Of a DNA stretch of 64,000 nt, positions 12,626 through 25,500 are shown piece by piece. This DNA is from Atrina japonica (lineage: Eukaryota; Mollusca; Bivalvia; Pterioida; Pinnidae). Position numbers and translations under genes: made by a program. Below the pieces are notes generated by a model. The model searched no databases and had not been told where the DNA came from. It worked only from the letters and a program-made list of their open reading frames with translations. Positions within the stretch are counted from its first letter, which is position 1; each line of letters opens with the position of its first letter. The stretch lies in assembly GCA_030159075.1 (NCBI GenBank), contig BROG01000971.1, positions 117,501-181,500 on the forward strand, written 5' to 3'.

Positions 12626-14020
12626 TGTCTGGTAAGTAATATAAATTTATTATAAGTTATTGTTAAAGCAATATGAGCTGTATTTTTTTTAGAATTTAAT
12701 TTTGCTGCAAAAACCTACTAGTTTGATAAGTCTGCATGTAACTTAAACTTTTATGATAAATAAGATTTGAAATAAATCATTAATTTTTGTCAGTAGAATG
12801 ATTTCTCTTCTAAGGAATATACAGCAGATAAATTTTTAGTACAGGACGACTATAATTCAATTTTGCTCCAATTAAGGCTTCTTAACGGCATTTCCACAAA
12901 AGTATGGCTAACAGAAATTTATAAATTTATTCATAAATTTAACGTTAGGCAATACAGCCCATCAGTTTACAACAATCCATACAATACAAACAAAAATTTA
13001 AAAACCAAGATATTTTTGTCATTTTATTAGAAAATAACATTTTCGGGGGGAAAAATTTCACCATGAAAATTGCAGCTCATATTGCTTTAAATTAATATTG
13101 TGATATATTCAATGCATTTATTGATATTTTTTTTTTATCATTTTCCATGTACATTAGCTAATATTTGTGTGTAATGTTTGTTTGCAATGTACACGTAAAT
13201 CAATCATGATTCAAGATATTATAACTTATAATTGAATGGAATTCATCTTCAATCTCATTTAAGTTACAAATCTCCCGTTAAATTATTATACCTCCTTGTT
13301 TCAATCTTTGTAGTACATGTTTTACATGTTTATACAATATACACGTACATTAGCTAATATTTGTGTGTAATGTTTGTTTGCAATGTACACGTAAATCAAT
13401 CATGATTCAAGATATTATAACTTATAATTGAATGGAATTCATCTTCAATCTCATTTAAGTTACAAATCTCCCGTTAAATTATTATACCTCCTTGTTTCAA
13501 TCTTTGTAGTACATGTTTTACATGTTTATACAATATACACGTACTGTTATTGTTAACAGAGCTGGTAGGATACGTCAAGACTCAGTGGATGCAGAATCCA
13601 GTCTTCCCTATCCGATCCTGGAGCGTCTTTGACTTCAAAGTGAGAACCAACAACGATGTTGAAGGTATGCTATAAATATTTTTTCACACTCAAATCTATT
13701 ACTATTAAATTATTTTGTAAGTTTGAAGAATGAAAAATTCTATATGGCTAGAATAAGTCATTTTACTAAAGGTGAAAATTGTAGTTATAATTTATATTCA
13801 TTTGTTCTACGAGTAAGAATTTGTATATTTATTCACTATTTATTTTTCAGGTTGGCATCGCAGGATGAACGTGAAGGCCCAAGGACTCTCTCTTCCTTTA
13901 TACCAGATCATCCCCCTGCTGCTGAGGGAAGCAGACTTCGTGAAAACGAGGATCGCCGCATGTGACCTGGAGAGGAACGTGAGACAGCAAGTGACCACTG
14001 AGGAAGAAGAGGAAGATTGA
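12626..14020 (+). CDS. MULE transposase C-terminal-like mini-gene, three exons
   Basis: Exons 12,626-12,632, 13,560-13,664 and 13,851-14,020 use GT-AG junctions and keep phase, giving 93 codons with ATG and TGA. The product has KTQWMQNPVFPIRSWSVFDF and then the hallmark RTNNDVEGWHRRMN, which corresponds to the conserved region late in MULE-domain proteins. The tail is acidic (TTEEEEED). A full MULE enzyme is several hundred residues and its catalytic DDE part is absent, so this is either a truncated relic that stayed open or an independent small gene. A second frame after the stop (14,020-14,110, ARYMEDNITASHFLKVCGSIY) also looks coding-like, hinting that a frameshift cut the original end. 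An A-rich stretch with AATAAA follows at about 14,291. Confidence 0.6.
13149..13544 (+). repeat. 196-bp tandem duplication inside MULE intron 1
   Basis: The sequence from GTACATTAGCTAATATTTG to CAATATACACGTAC occurs twice back to back with period 196 bp and is almost identical. It lies in intron 1 of the mini-gene. The near identity implies a recent duplication. Confidence 0.9.
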
Positions 14021-14806
14021 AGATGCTGCAGCCAGGTACATGGAGGACAACATCACAGCGTCCCATTTCCTCAAGGTCTGCGGATCCATCTACGCTGGTG
14101 TTCGATGTTTGAGGGATTCATGTGATGTGATGAATTGTGATGTACTGTGATTAATGCACTGTGATTCTGTGAAACATTGTGTTTGAGATCCTACTTTGTG
14201 TTTGTGTTGAGATAACTTATTAATTCATGTTTGTATACGATATTTTTTATGTATGTGTTATGTATTCATGTTTGCAGTTGAAAACAATGAAAATAAAAAA
14301 AAATATTTATTTTGCTTAGTTTTGTTTTTTTTATATCAGGTGTTATCTCTAAATCATTGTGAAGGAATATTAATTATTTCATTTATACAAAATACATGTA
14401 TTATAATTTGAGTAAATATAATGAGTAAATATTAATATGAAATACATCGTAATTCATCATATAAAAATTTATAACTATATATATAATCCGATGTTAATAT
14501 ATATATATATATATATAATTATATATTAGAATAATTTAATTAGCCAAAGGTTATGAGGCTCTCCATGTTAATATCAATTTACTGTTACCACATAATTAAA
14601 AGCCGCAAAACATCTAGATCAAGCAATCATAATTAAGTGTCTCATCAAATTTCTAATTACCCTAAGGTGTTATAACTCATTTGGAGGTTCTCCATGCTGA
14701 TATCAATTTACTGTTACCACATAATTAATAGGCGCGAAACGTCTCGGCGCGAAACGTCTCAGCGCGAAACGTCTTTAGGGGCGAACCGTCCCGCATTCAT
14801 ACAAAA

Positions 14807-16180
14807 TATTTTTAAGACCAACACAAAGGTACAAACCGATTTTATTTCATGTAACAAATTCAATATTACATTGACAATAATATAAGAATTACAAATATAA
14901 TATCTATAAAATTGATTCAACATATCACATATTGCTTCAGATTTCCAAAATGGAAACATTAAACATCAATGAAAACTGTAATGAAAGTTTTAAAGGCACC
15001 CTTTCACATATTATGTAGCCTATTTTGTAGGATCAAGGTTTTATTTTCCCATAAACTTATATTTCTGGTGATAACTTGGCACAAAGTCATCAATTTTTTT
15101 TCAGAACTCGAGCTCAACTTTTATTTTATCAATTAGACAATACATTTGCTTGTAAGACTTCTGGAGGTGAATTACCAGTTTGACAGTCACGTATGTAGGC
15201 AGATTAACTGTCTAGTCCAATAAATAGCTTTTGTGGCTGGATGGTTGGTGTTCATATTTATGTACTGAAATTAAGCAAATGCAAACATGGTCAGCATTAA
15301 TTTTGGATGGGGTGCAAGATGTACCCCAGATGCACTTTACACTAAAAAAACAAACACTAATTCTTTTTCATTCATATGAAAAACATTGGGTCAAATTTAT
15401 GATTTTCTCATAAAATTGATAAATAACTTAATTGAGTATCTTATATCTGATTTTTCTGAAGTTGTCTTCAACATGAACACGTTCCAATGAGTAACATCAT
15501 TATTTACAATTGTACACAAATGTCCAGTAGCAACATAAATTCTACCTGAAAGTCCTAAGCGAGTATTGAGTAAAATTGGAGACTTTCAGGCTCTGGTGGA
15601 ATGATCCTACATGAATTGTATTGCATTTAGATTTACTATACCACTTTTTCTTTCAGATATACATGTATACATTTATATAAAAATTGAGCTCAACTAATGA
15701 AATCTTATTGACAGTAATGGTTGTCTTGAGCTTTTGTTTTGTCCTTCATTGTAAAATTATAACTTTGGTATTGTTAATATATTTAAAACAAAATCAACTA
15801 ATACCAAAAACGCTTACTAATCAACATTTTACGACATAAGTTTATACAGTAAAACAGTGAAAACTTGTATATAAAGACCCCCTTAGAGACACAGCAAAAC
15901 CAGGCTTTATAGGGAGGTGGTCTTTATATAGAGGTTGATTTGTACACAAATAGTACTACTGGGGACAGCAAAAAATGGTCTTTATGACCAGGTGGTCTTT
16001 ATACACAGGTGGTTGCTAAAGAAACTCACGTGTGATGTCTAAGAGTGATCACTTTTTCAACCCATGCCTTTGTAAACTAGAGATGAAATTGTAAACTATG
16101 AAATGAATGGTGATTCTTTTTATGTCAAAAAAAAATTGTGTGAAAGCATTCCATTTACAACTGTTTGACAAAGCTGTAAT
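14807..16180. other. Intergenic, no gene seen
   Basis: No recognisable coding sequence. Around 15,870-16,020 there are repeated phrases TGGTCTTTATA and GGTGGTCTTTATA, resembling other GGTGGTCTTAT words near 38,880, so an old dispersed repeat is possible. Confidence 0.45.
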
Positions 16181-17110
16181 TCAACCTTTGTAATCATGAT
16201 TAAATCATAAAATATAATCATTTCAGTAACCTTTGTAATCATGATTAAATCATAAAATATAATCATTTCAGTAACCTTTGTAATCATGATTAAATCATAA
16301 AATGTGATCATCTGAGTAACCTTTTTAATCATGATTAAATCATAGAATGTGATCACCTAAGTAACCTTTGTAATCATGTAAAATCATAAAATGTGACCAT
16401 CTGAGTAACCTTTGTAATCATAAAATGTGATCATCTGAGTAACCTTTGTGATTATGTAAAATCATAAAATGTGATCATCTAAGTAACCTTTGTAATTATG
16501 TAAAATCTTAAAATGTGATCATCTGCGTAACCTTTGTAATTATGTAAAATCATAAAATGTGATCATCTGAGTAACCTTTGTGATTATGTAAAATCATAAA
16601 ATGTGATCATCTAAGTAACCTTTGTAATTATGTAAAATCTTAAAATGTGATCATCTGCGTAACCTTTGTAATTATGTAAAATCTTAAAATGTGATCATCT
16701 GCGTAACCTTTGTAAGTAACCTTTGTAATCATGTAAAATCATAAAATGTGATCATCTGAGTAACCTTTGTAATCATGATTAAATAATAAAATGTGATCAT
16801 CTAAGTAACCTTTGTAATCATGTAAAATCATAAAATGTGATCATCTGAGTAACCTTTGTAATCACGTAAAATCATAAAATGTGATCATCTCAGCAACCTT
16901 TGTAATCATGATTAAATAATAAAATGTGATCATCTAAGTAACCTTTGTAATCATGTAAAATCATAAAATGTGATCATCTCAGCAACCTTTGTAATCATGA
17001 TTAAATAATAAAATGTGATCATCTCAGAATATATTGCAGACCACCATCAACAACTGTTTGACAAAAATGAAAATTAATGTTTGTAATCATGATTAAATCA
17101 TAAAATGTGA
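16181..17110. repeat. 42-45-bp minisatellite
   Basis: About 20 copies of a unit close to GTAACCTTTGTAATCATGAT followed by TAAATCATAAAATGTGATCA. Shorter variants lack part of the middle, and some units form two-unit higher-order blocks. The left units are most alike in the long form. A short open frame on the minus strand here is only a product of the repeat. Confidence 0.95.
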
Positions 17111-18922
17111 TCACCTCAGAGTATATTGCACAACCACTGAACACAATTATACAAGTTAATTAGTTTGCATTCTGAGCACTTCTTGCAAAAATCCATGGAA
17201 AGTTCTCAAACTTTTTTTAAGTAAATATTTGATGGTGGAATATTGTACATTTTACAATGGAAAGCAAAGGCACTGTCCTTTCCAGCATCATATATTTGTT
17301 CTGCCGTTTTTCTCAACACAAGCTAATCTATCTTAACTCCTGTAAGATGGCAAGTTAGTAAAAACAAGCATCATTTTGCACCTATACTTCCAAACTGAAA
17401 CAGAAGGAAAGCAGGTACACACATGCACCAAATTCAAAATTTTAACAGTTATAAACAATATGTACATTGTACTGCATTTGCTTCTAAATTTAAAATCTTG
17501 ATTGTTGAGATATCAATTATTAAAAATGATACAAAGTTTACTAGAAGAAGTCTTACAATGAACCATCTCAGCTTTTTATATCGGTTGTAAGATCTTCTAT
17601 TAAAACATCGAGATATATTTTCTACATGAAATATCCTGCTGTTTCAAAATCATTATCATCTTTGATTATAATGCACAGTAGCCCTAACTTTCCATGATAG
17701 CTTCAAAATTATTAAAATATATAGACAAAATTTGTAATGAGATACTATAATAGTATGACAAAATAGGCATTTATAATCACGAAGCTATCATCAAGCAAAT
17801 AAATTTAGAACTGCTATTTCGCAAAAAAGAAAGTCTCACAAAAATTTCCAGATTTACAATATAAAAGAACTATGATTGCATAATATGACCAAAGGAATGA
17901 TTAGTCATTATTTCTTACTAGGATCCATGTTTAAAAAATATGAGAAGTAAACCCCTAATCCACCTAATATTTTCTGGAGTACAGAATTTTAGTTTTTTTT
18001 TATAGTATATAAAGAACAACATTACAGTACATATATGTAGTATATCAGCACTCATGTCTGTCAATCTGTATAAAATAAACATTAAAACGGATTTGATATT
18101 ATCCTGTACAATGATACTAAGAAAGTAAAATTGTGTATGAATAGCACTGTTGATGACATTCCAAGTTCCTCAATAGCTAAGATAACCGTTTTCTTTTTAC
18201 AGTAGTTACTCTTCGACAGATTTGGTAATTTATTTTGGTTCAGTATTTGATGCTGAATGATACTCCTTTCCCTTTAGGAACTATACATCTACATCTTTAT
18301 TAAATTTGAGCTCAGTTGATAAGTCTTATTGATGGCAATGATTCTCCTGAGTATTTTATTTCTTTTTTTCAACACTAGAACTTTATTATTTTTATAATAT
18401 TTAGATGACATACATTTTTATGTAAACATAATTATGTTTAATACAATGATACAGATAATTTTGTTTTTGAAGAAAACCTCATCCAAATTACAGCACATTT
18501 GACTTTTTCGGCCAGATGTAGTTTTATATGTGCAATTCATTCAAAAGTTTTTTTTTCATAAAAAAGCACATTTTCCAAAACACTTGCCTCTCATCTTTAG
18601 TTTTTCATTACTTTTTTAAATACATTTCAAAATGTTCAATTTTGCAGAAAGCACATTCCATGAAGAACTATTCCTCCTGATTTATTATGAGCATCGTCAT
18701 TAAGGGAGATAGATCCTGGGTGTTATGTTAGGATTATTCATCCAAACTTGGAAATTTAAAAATTTATAATTGATGTTACAGCAAAAAGTACTGATAAACT
18801 TTAATTGTTATCATAAGGTGGTCATTTTAAAATATCGCAACATTGTAAAGAATACCCAACAAACATTTATGTAATATTTCAAATTATGGAATGACAGGTT
18901 GATCTTGGAGTGTGTTTGTTAT
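17111..18922. other. Intergenic, no gene seen
   Basis: AT-rich DNA without domain-bearing frames or repeats that I can define. Confidence 0.5.
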
Positions 18923-19009
18923 TAACTCATTCACCCCTAAAGACACACGTGGAATGGTCTAAGTCATTGATTTACAAAAGAGTCCACTTTTTCAGGAATT
19001 TGTGAGTTA
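18923..19009. repeat. Miniature palindromic repeat, copy 2
   Basis: Same family as 191-276, from TAACTCATTCACCCCTAAAG to TTTTTCAGGAATTTGTGAG, with the core GTCTAAGTCATTGA and AAGAGTCCA. Confidence 0.6.
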
Positions 19010-19289
19010 TACCCATCATTTACATATACTATATCACTTTTAAATATGTTCAATATAAACAGATAATAAGCTTCAATATGTAATTAATTCCATAAACATG
19101 TATAGATCAAAACAAATATGTTACATCCCAAAATATCACAGTTATGATGTATCCAGAAACAAGATTACATAAACTTGTTTTAAAGCTATCTCATGCTTTC
19201 TGGGTTAATTCATGATCATGGACATTTATAATGGTCTAAGTAACTTTCTGGTAGCCTACTTAGTACCAGCTAGGTATTAGATCAAAGTA

Positions 19290-19992
19290 TTAAGTATAAG
19301 TTCAACCCATGACATAGTGCCATGGTGATTGACATAGTTCCATGGTGATTGACTAGTTCGATTGAGATAATTCCACAGTGATTGACATATTTCCATAGTG
19401 ACTGACATAGTGCCATGGTGATTGACATAGTTCCATGGTGATTGACTAGTTCGATTGACATATTTCCATAGTGACTGACATAGTGCCGTGGTGATTGACA
19501 TAGTTCCATGGCGATTGACTAGTTCGACTGAGATAATTCCACAGTGACTGACATATTTCCATAGTGATTGACATAGTTCCATGGTGATTGACTAGTTCGA
19601 TTGAGATAATTTCCATAGTGACTGACATATTGCCATAGTGATTGACATAGTTCCATGGGTGACTAGTTCGACTGACATAGTGCCATGGTGATTGACATAG
19701 TTCCATGGCAGTTGCATGGTGATTGACTAGTTCGACTGAGATAATTCCACAGTGACTGACATATTTCCATAGTGATTGACATAGTTCCATGGTGATTGAC
19801 TAGTTCGATTGAGATAATTCCACAGTGACTGACATATTTCCATAGTGATTGACATAGTGCCATGGTGATTGACAGTTGCATGGTGATTGACTAGTTCGAC
19901 TGAGATAATTCCATAGTGATTGACATAGTTCCATGGTGACTGACTAGTTCAATTGAGATAGTTCCATAGTGATTGACATAGTTCCATTCTGA
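19290..19992. repeat. 20-bp minisatellite with higher-order pattern
   Basis: Core unit GATTGACATAGTTCCATGGT repeated about 30 times, with recurring variants GACTAGTTCGATTGAGATAA and CACAGTGACTGACATATTTC that make blocks of about 110-130 bp. Minus-strand frames of 70-110 codons with repeated His-Gly-Thr peptides arise from it; I do not regard them as genes. Confidence 0.95.
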
Positions 19993-20529
19993 ATGATTCA
20001 TCATTATTATGGATAACTTTTCCAGAAACGCCCTTGATTGTCATCATAGACAAATTTACTTTCTTCAAAGCAATGTGTATAAATATAAAACAATTTTCTG
20101 TAAACAAATCATTTAAACTTAAGTTTTAATACCCGAGTTCTCAAACAAATAAATTATTAAATCCGTAAAATTGAGAATATAATCAACGATCAATGTTTCA
20201 ACAATTACCCTTCAAATTTCATCTATTTACCTATACCAAACTGCATAGTAAATATACATAACAGACATTTTGAAAAAAAATATATTACTGGTTAACTGGA
20301 CCAGTTAATAAAGGAATTTCACTGGTCAAAGAAAAGTTTTTACTAGTCTGTATATATACACAATTGAAATGAAATGGAAAATTACTGGTCATTTGGACCA
20401 GTTATCAGATAGATTTCACCGGACTTTGTAAAATTTACCGGTTTTCTGGTAAGACTGGTGAATTTCAAAAACTCTGCATAATACCAAAATATAAATTCGA
20501 ATATATAAAAATATATAATTTTCCTTTTC

Positions 20530-20770
20530 TTAGTAACCAATGGCTAAACCATCAGCTCTGGGATCTGTACCAGCCCAGTAAGTATTTCTCTCTGTCTTAC
20601 TCCTGGAATTTTGCATGAAGAAAGGCCCTTTAGAGATGACTTGACCTCTACCAAATTTGATCCTGTCAATTCCTGAAACAGGGCCTTCAATTTTATGGCC
20701 CAACTCTTTCAAACCTTGTATCACATCTGCAGATATCCCCTCCTCTACTGATACGAAACTGCCATCAAAT
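20530..20770 (-). CDS. GGT-like gene, exon 11 (residues 476-555)
   Basis: Encodes the C-terminal part with [16 protein letters not shown] and [15 protein letters not shown], ending at TAA 20,530-20,532. [11 protein letters not shown] is the normal family ending. Confidence 0.95.
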
Positions 20771-22452
20771 CTAAAAATAAATTCAGAGTATTCTTAAAAT
20801 ATGACAGTGATAAATTTGATGTAAAACTTTTTCTTACCTAATCGCAGGTAAACACATGAAATGAATTTTTGAATTTTTAATAGTGTTTTATGTCACACTC
20901 AATAAATTTTCAATTATTTGGTGGCGGCCATTTTTATTGGTGAAGGAGAGAACCCGGTTACAATGTACCCGGGAAAAGACCACCAACCTTCTGCAAATAA
21001 ACTGGCAAACTTTCTCACAAAAGTCTGCTTAGGTTCCAGCAGGGCTTGAACTTGCGCTGACCAGAAGTGCATGAAATGAATGCATCACAGAGAATGAAAG
21101 AGAAGAAAATCAAAGAAATCATACAAAAATGAATGGAAGTGACTAAGTCCCAAAAGACGTTAAAAACATGTCAAAAATTCATTTTTTGATTTGTATGAAA
21201 AAAAAAAAACCACATTTGAATCGTACATCTATGTACTGTAAACATGACTATATCAAAATGTGGGGGTAATTTACTCAAAATATGTGATGAGTTTTTCGTG
21301 TAAATTAACCCCCCCCCCCCAGTCCCAGAGTTGTGCTAAGAATAATTGATTAATACAGGACTGCTCACAGAAAGTTGTGACATCAAAGAAATGATACAAA
21401 AGTGAATGAACATTTCAAAGTCTCAAAAGACATAAAAACGTATCAAAAATTTATTTTCTGATTTCTACAAAAGTAACAAACTTGAATCAAACATCGATGT
21501 CGATCACTCATCTGCAATTCATGCAGCAGTTCTTCAATGAGTGGTATGCCAGAGGTATATTTTGCTCCACCCTTGATACACCTCTGAACCGATCTGGCCA
21601 TAAAAAACAAATTTGGTAGAGGACAGTGAATACTTAATTCCTGTATAGTTTCTCAAAATCCCTCCAATCATCTTGGAGAAGTCGAAAATGTGAAAAGTTA
21701 ACATACTGATGGATAGACAACGGATAACAGATGATCAGAAAAGCTCACCTGAATTTTCAGTTAAGGGCGTTGTTTCACAGAAGGTCGTAAAATGGGAAAA
21801 AAGTCGTAAACCCATTAATATGATTACCGTCCATTTCATAAACGTTTCTCATTACCGATTCATGACAAAATTTAGTCTGTAATTTCTGACTTGGTCTAGG
21901 CAGTCATAAATTCTAAATCCTTCTTGTTTTCATCAATATCACATAAAATGTTTTGAGAAATTGTTTGAAATGAGAGACTAAATTACTTTGTTTGATGAGT
22001 TTGAGGGGAAATAAAACTGGTAGGCGACCCAGTGTCTTCCAATACAGACATACCACTTACCTCCCTTTGATCATATAAAATAAGGGACTGTATAACAGAT
22101 CACAATGGTTCACACATATTGTGTTCCAGAACTATATATTTCAAGATAAATTATCGATCTTGTCTTTTCACCTACAATACATCATTATTGACTCTCCTTT
22201 AATTCATTCCACCTTTTCTATTCATTTAATAATTATAAAATATATTTTCAATCTTTATATTCTACAAACTAAATAACTGGCAGTTGTAAGAAATTCAGAC
22301 TTAAGTTATGAAATGGCCGTAAATTTTGTCTGTGAATGGTCGTAAAAGTAATCTGTAATCGTAAAGTTTCCAACCTTTTATGAAACGATGCCCAGGTGAG
22401 CTAAAAAAGTGTAAAACAAGCATCAGTGTCAAAAAAATAAACAAATGTTACA

Positions 22453-22522
<70 letters not shown>

Positions 22523-25500
22523 TGTATACACGCAAATTTTCACCCTGTTTTATTTTTGCCCCTTTGGTAAATTCATCTATTTTTAATAATAAAAGTCTGG
22601 GTGAATTTAAAATGGGGCGAAACCGTTTGCCAGTGCATTAGGGCTAAAATAACATGTGGTGAAAATAACCCTATATACAGTATACAGAAACCTACCCATA
22701 ACCACCACCTACACATATCCGTGACTGATCAAGGGCTTGCTGAGGATCCAATCCAAACTCAATCATATTCAGCAATACTTGAACATGTCCTTGAGGTTGC
22801 ATAAACCCTCCCATCACACCGTAACTCATAATTAAATCATCTGAAACAAAACACAAAATACAGTGAAATGTCTCCTGTGTCCTTACTTTATATATAAACA
22901 AGATGATTTTATCTAATTGATAAAATTTCACTACCAAAATGTAACAAAATAAATTAAATCCAAGCAGATTTAAGTATTACTGGTATAATGGTAAAGAAAA
23001 TAATTGATATCGGAACAGTTGAAATTATTAATTGTATAATGGTATAGATAATAAATTATATCCTAGCAACAATAATATCATTATAAATATATCAATAACC
23101 TACCATTCGCAGTAACCATTGCTGGTATAATGGTATGGTATGGCCTTTTGTTTGGTGCTATTACATTTGGATGATCTGGATCCAATGAAAAGCCACAACC
23201 TCTGTTCTGTAACAAAAATGAAAAATATATCCCAGAGTAGTTATTTAAGGACTGTTTATGATAGGTATTGCTAAAACGTTTTGTCCATTCATAGAGAGAG
23301 CAAGTTACAAACTATAAGCTGTAACTAAGTATCACCATAGCTGGACAAAATACACAACAGATCTATTATTACCACCATAGCTGGCAGACTACACAAAAGA
23401 TCTAATCTTACCACCATAGCTGGACAGACTACACAACAGATCTATTCTTATCACCATAGCTGGTAGACCACACAACAGATTTATTCTTACCACCATAGCT
23501 GGACAGACAGAGACTATACACAACATATGTATTCTTACCACCATAGCTGGACAGACTACACAAAAGATCTATTCTTACCACCTTAGCTGGACAGACTACA
23601 CAAACAGATCTATTCTTACCACCAAAGCTGGACAGACAGACTAAACACAACATATCTATTCTTACCAATAAAGCTGGAAAGACTACACAACAGATCTATT
23701 CTTACTACCAAAGCTACACAGACCACACAACAGATCTATTCTTACCACCATAGCTGGACAGACAGAGACTATACACAACATATGTATTCTTACCACCATA
23801 GCTGGCAGACTACACAAACAGATTTATTCTTACAACCAAAGCTGGACAGACAGAGACTTAACACAACATATCTATTCTTACCAATAAAGCTGGAAAGACT
23901 ACACAACAGATTTCTTCTTACCACCATAGCTACACAGACCACACAACAGATCTATTCTTACCACCATAGCTGGACAGACAGAGACTATACACAACATATG
24001 TATTCTTACCACCATAGCTGGCAGACTACACAAACAGATTTATTCTTACCACCAAAGCTGGACAGACAGAGACTTAACACAACATATCTATTCTTACCAA
24101 TAAAGCTGGAAAGACTACACAACAGATTTCTTCTTACCACCATAGCTGGACAGACTACACAACAGATCTATTCTAACTACCATAGCTGCACAGAGAACTT
24201 ATATATTCTTATCACCAACGCTGGACAAACTAAACAATATATATCTTAACACCATAGCTGAACAGACAACAGATCTATTCTTACCACCATAGCTGGACAG
24301 ACTGGGTAAAGTATGTATTTATAAATTACTAACTTGTAATGTGAAGCCACATCCTTCGGGAATAATTCCTGTGCCAAAACCCATAAAATTACTATTAATG
24401 AAAGAACAGGCATTGCCATGGCGATCAGCTGTGGTGAAATACACTGTGTCATTTCCTATCAACACATCACCTCGCCCAGTGTTCTGAAGAACTCTGAAAT
24501 ATGGAGAATATTGTAAGAATAACTAAAAATCCTGGCGATAATACCTGTACTTGTATGGAGTTGACATATTGATTTAACAACTTCAGAATATTGATATGGC
24601 CTAAGTGAATATCACTTTTTCTTTGGGTTATAAATCAAAGAGTAAACCAATATCAAAAGTAAAAACAAAATTTTTATTGTATGATTATCTTATCTGGTCG
24701 ATTTATGAACTGGTCTTAAACACAAATGCAGAATGTGTATAGTATATGTGTGTGAAAGAGCTTCAATAGCTTGCAGGGAAAATGTTCTAGGTGTTGAACA
24801 CATACATGCGAAAAAAATCAGTCTAATTGCTATGCCACAACTGGATGTTTATTGTTGTTGTTTAACGTCCCACTCAAGAATATTCACTCATATGGAGATG
24901 TCACCAAATGCCGGTGAAGGGCTTCAAATTTTGGCCTATGCTCGGCACTTATGGCCATTGAGCAGTGAGGGTTCTTTAACGTGCCGACACCTATTGTGAC
25001 ACGGGACCCAGTTTTTACTGTCTCATCTGAAAGACAGGAAACCAACCTGTCACTGGCGGGACTTGAACTCACGACCTCACAATCCAGAGTCTAGAGCGCT
25101 ACTGACTGAGGCAGGCCGGCTTGCCACAACTGGAGATTTATAATTTTTTAGCTGGAGATTTGGTCTCAAAACTGGAGATTTTTAATTGATGTTTTTATCA
25201 ATGTTTTGTTGTCATTTACCCCCCCCCCCCTTTTTTGGCATGTTATAACTTTTGATTGAGATCCTTGTTTTGTTCAATTATTTAGCCAACTTAATGCCTT
25301 TTTCATATAATTGTATGCTTTTTTAAGTTTATACATGTAACAGTTGAATAAAAGATAACAACTGTTTATAATTCAATTATCACCTGAGTAAAAGAGCAAC
25401 AATCGCTTAAATTAAGTGATTGACATGTTAAGGCCAACTTTAAGAAAGGGAATCATGACTCTTTAGGGACTGCAAAATTGCGTTTGAATAATGTCTAACA

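Larger units (their letters stand above)
12152..14796 (+). mobile_element. MULE-type DNA transposon with iterated ends
   Basis: A 2,645-bp unit flanked by a perfect 10-bp direct repeat TCATACAAAA (12,142-12,151 and 14,797-14,806). Both ends carry inverted arrays of GACGTTTCGC(GCTGA): four copies at 12,157-12,233 reading inward, and the reverse complement at 14,731-14,794. Subterminal inverted blocks near 12,430-12,500 and 14,545-14,710 share TTGGAGG(C/T)TCTCCATG and AATTAAGTGTCT. It encloses a three-exon gene that looks like the C-terminal end of a MULE transposase. A TSD near 9-10 bp and this protein fit the Mutator superfamily. No full transposase is inside, so the copy is probably non-autonomous. 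Confidence 0.8.

Noticed and set aside
16181..17110. Possible CRISPR array from evenly spaced repeats of about 45 bp
   Set aside because: Units are contiguous tandem repeats without unique spacers, in an animal genome. It is a minisatellite.
19277..19881. Overlapping minus-strand open frames of 70-114 codons with repeated peptides
   Set aside because: They are translations of a 20-bp minisatellite. Several frames are open at once and no start context or domain exists.
22380..22641. Open frames rich in Tyr-Ile
   Set aside because: Produced by a (TA)n microsatellite.
23429..24249. Open frames of up to 155 codons on both strands
   Set aside because: They come from the 40-bp minisatellite in intron 8 and encode nothing recognisable.
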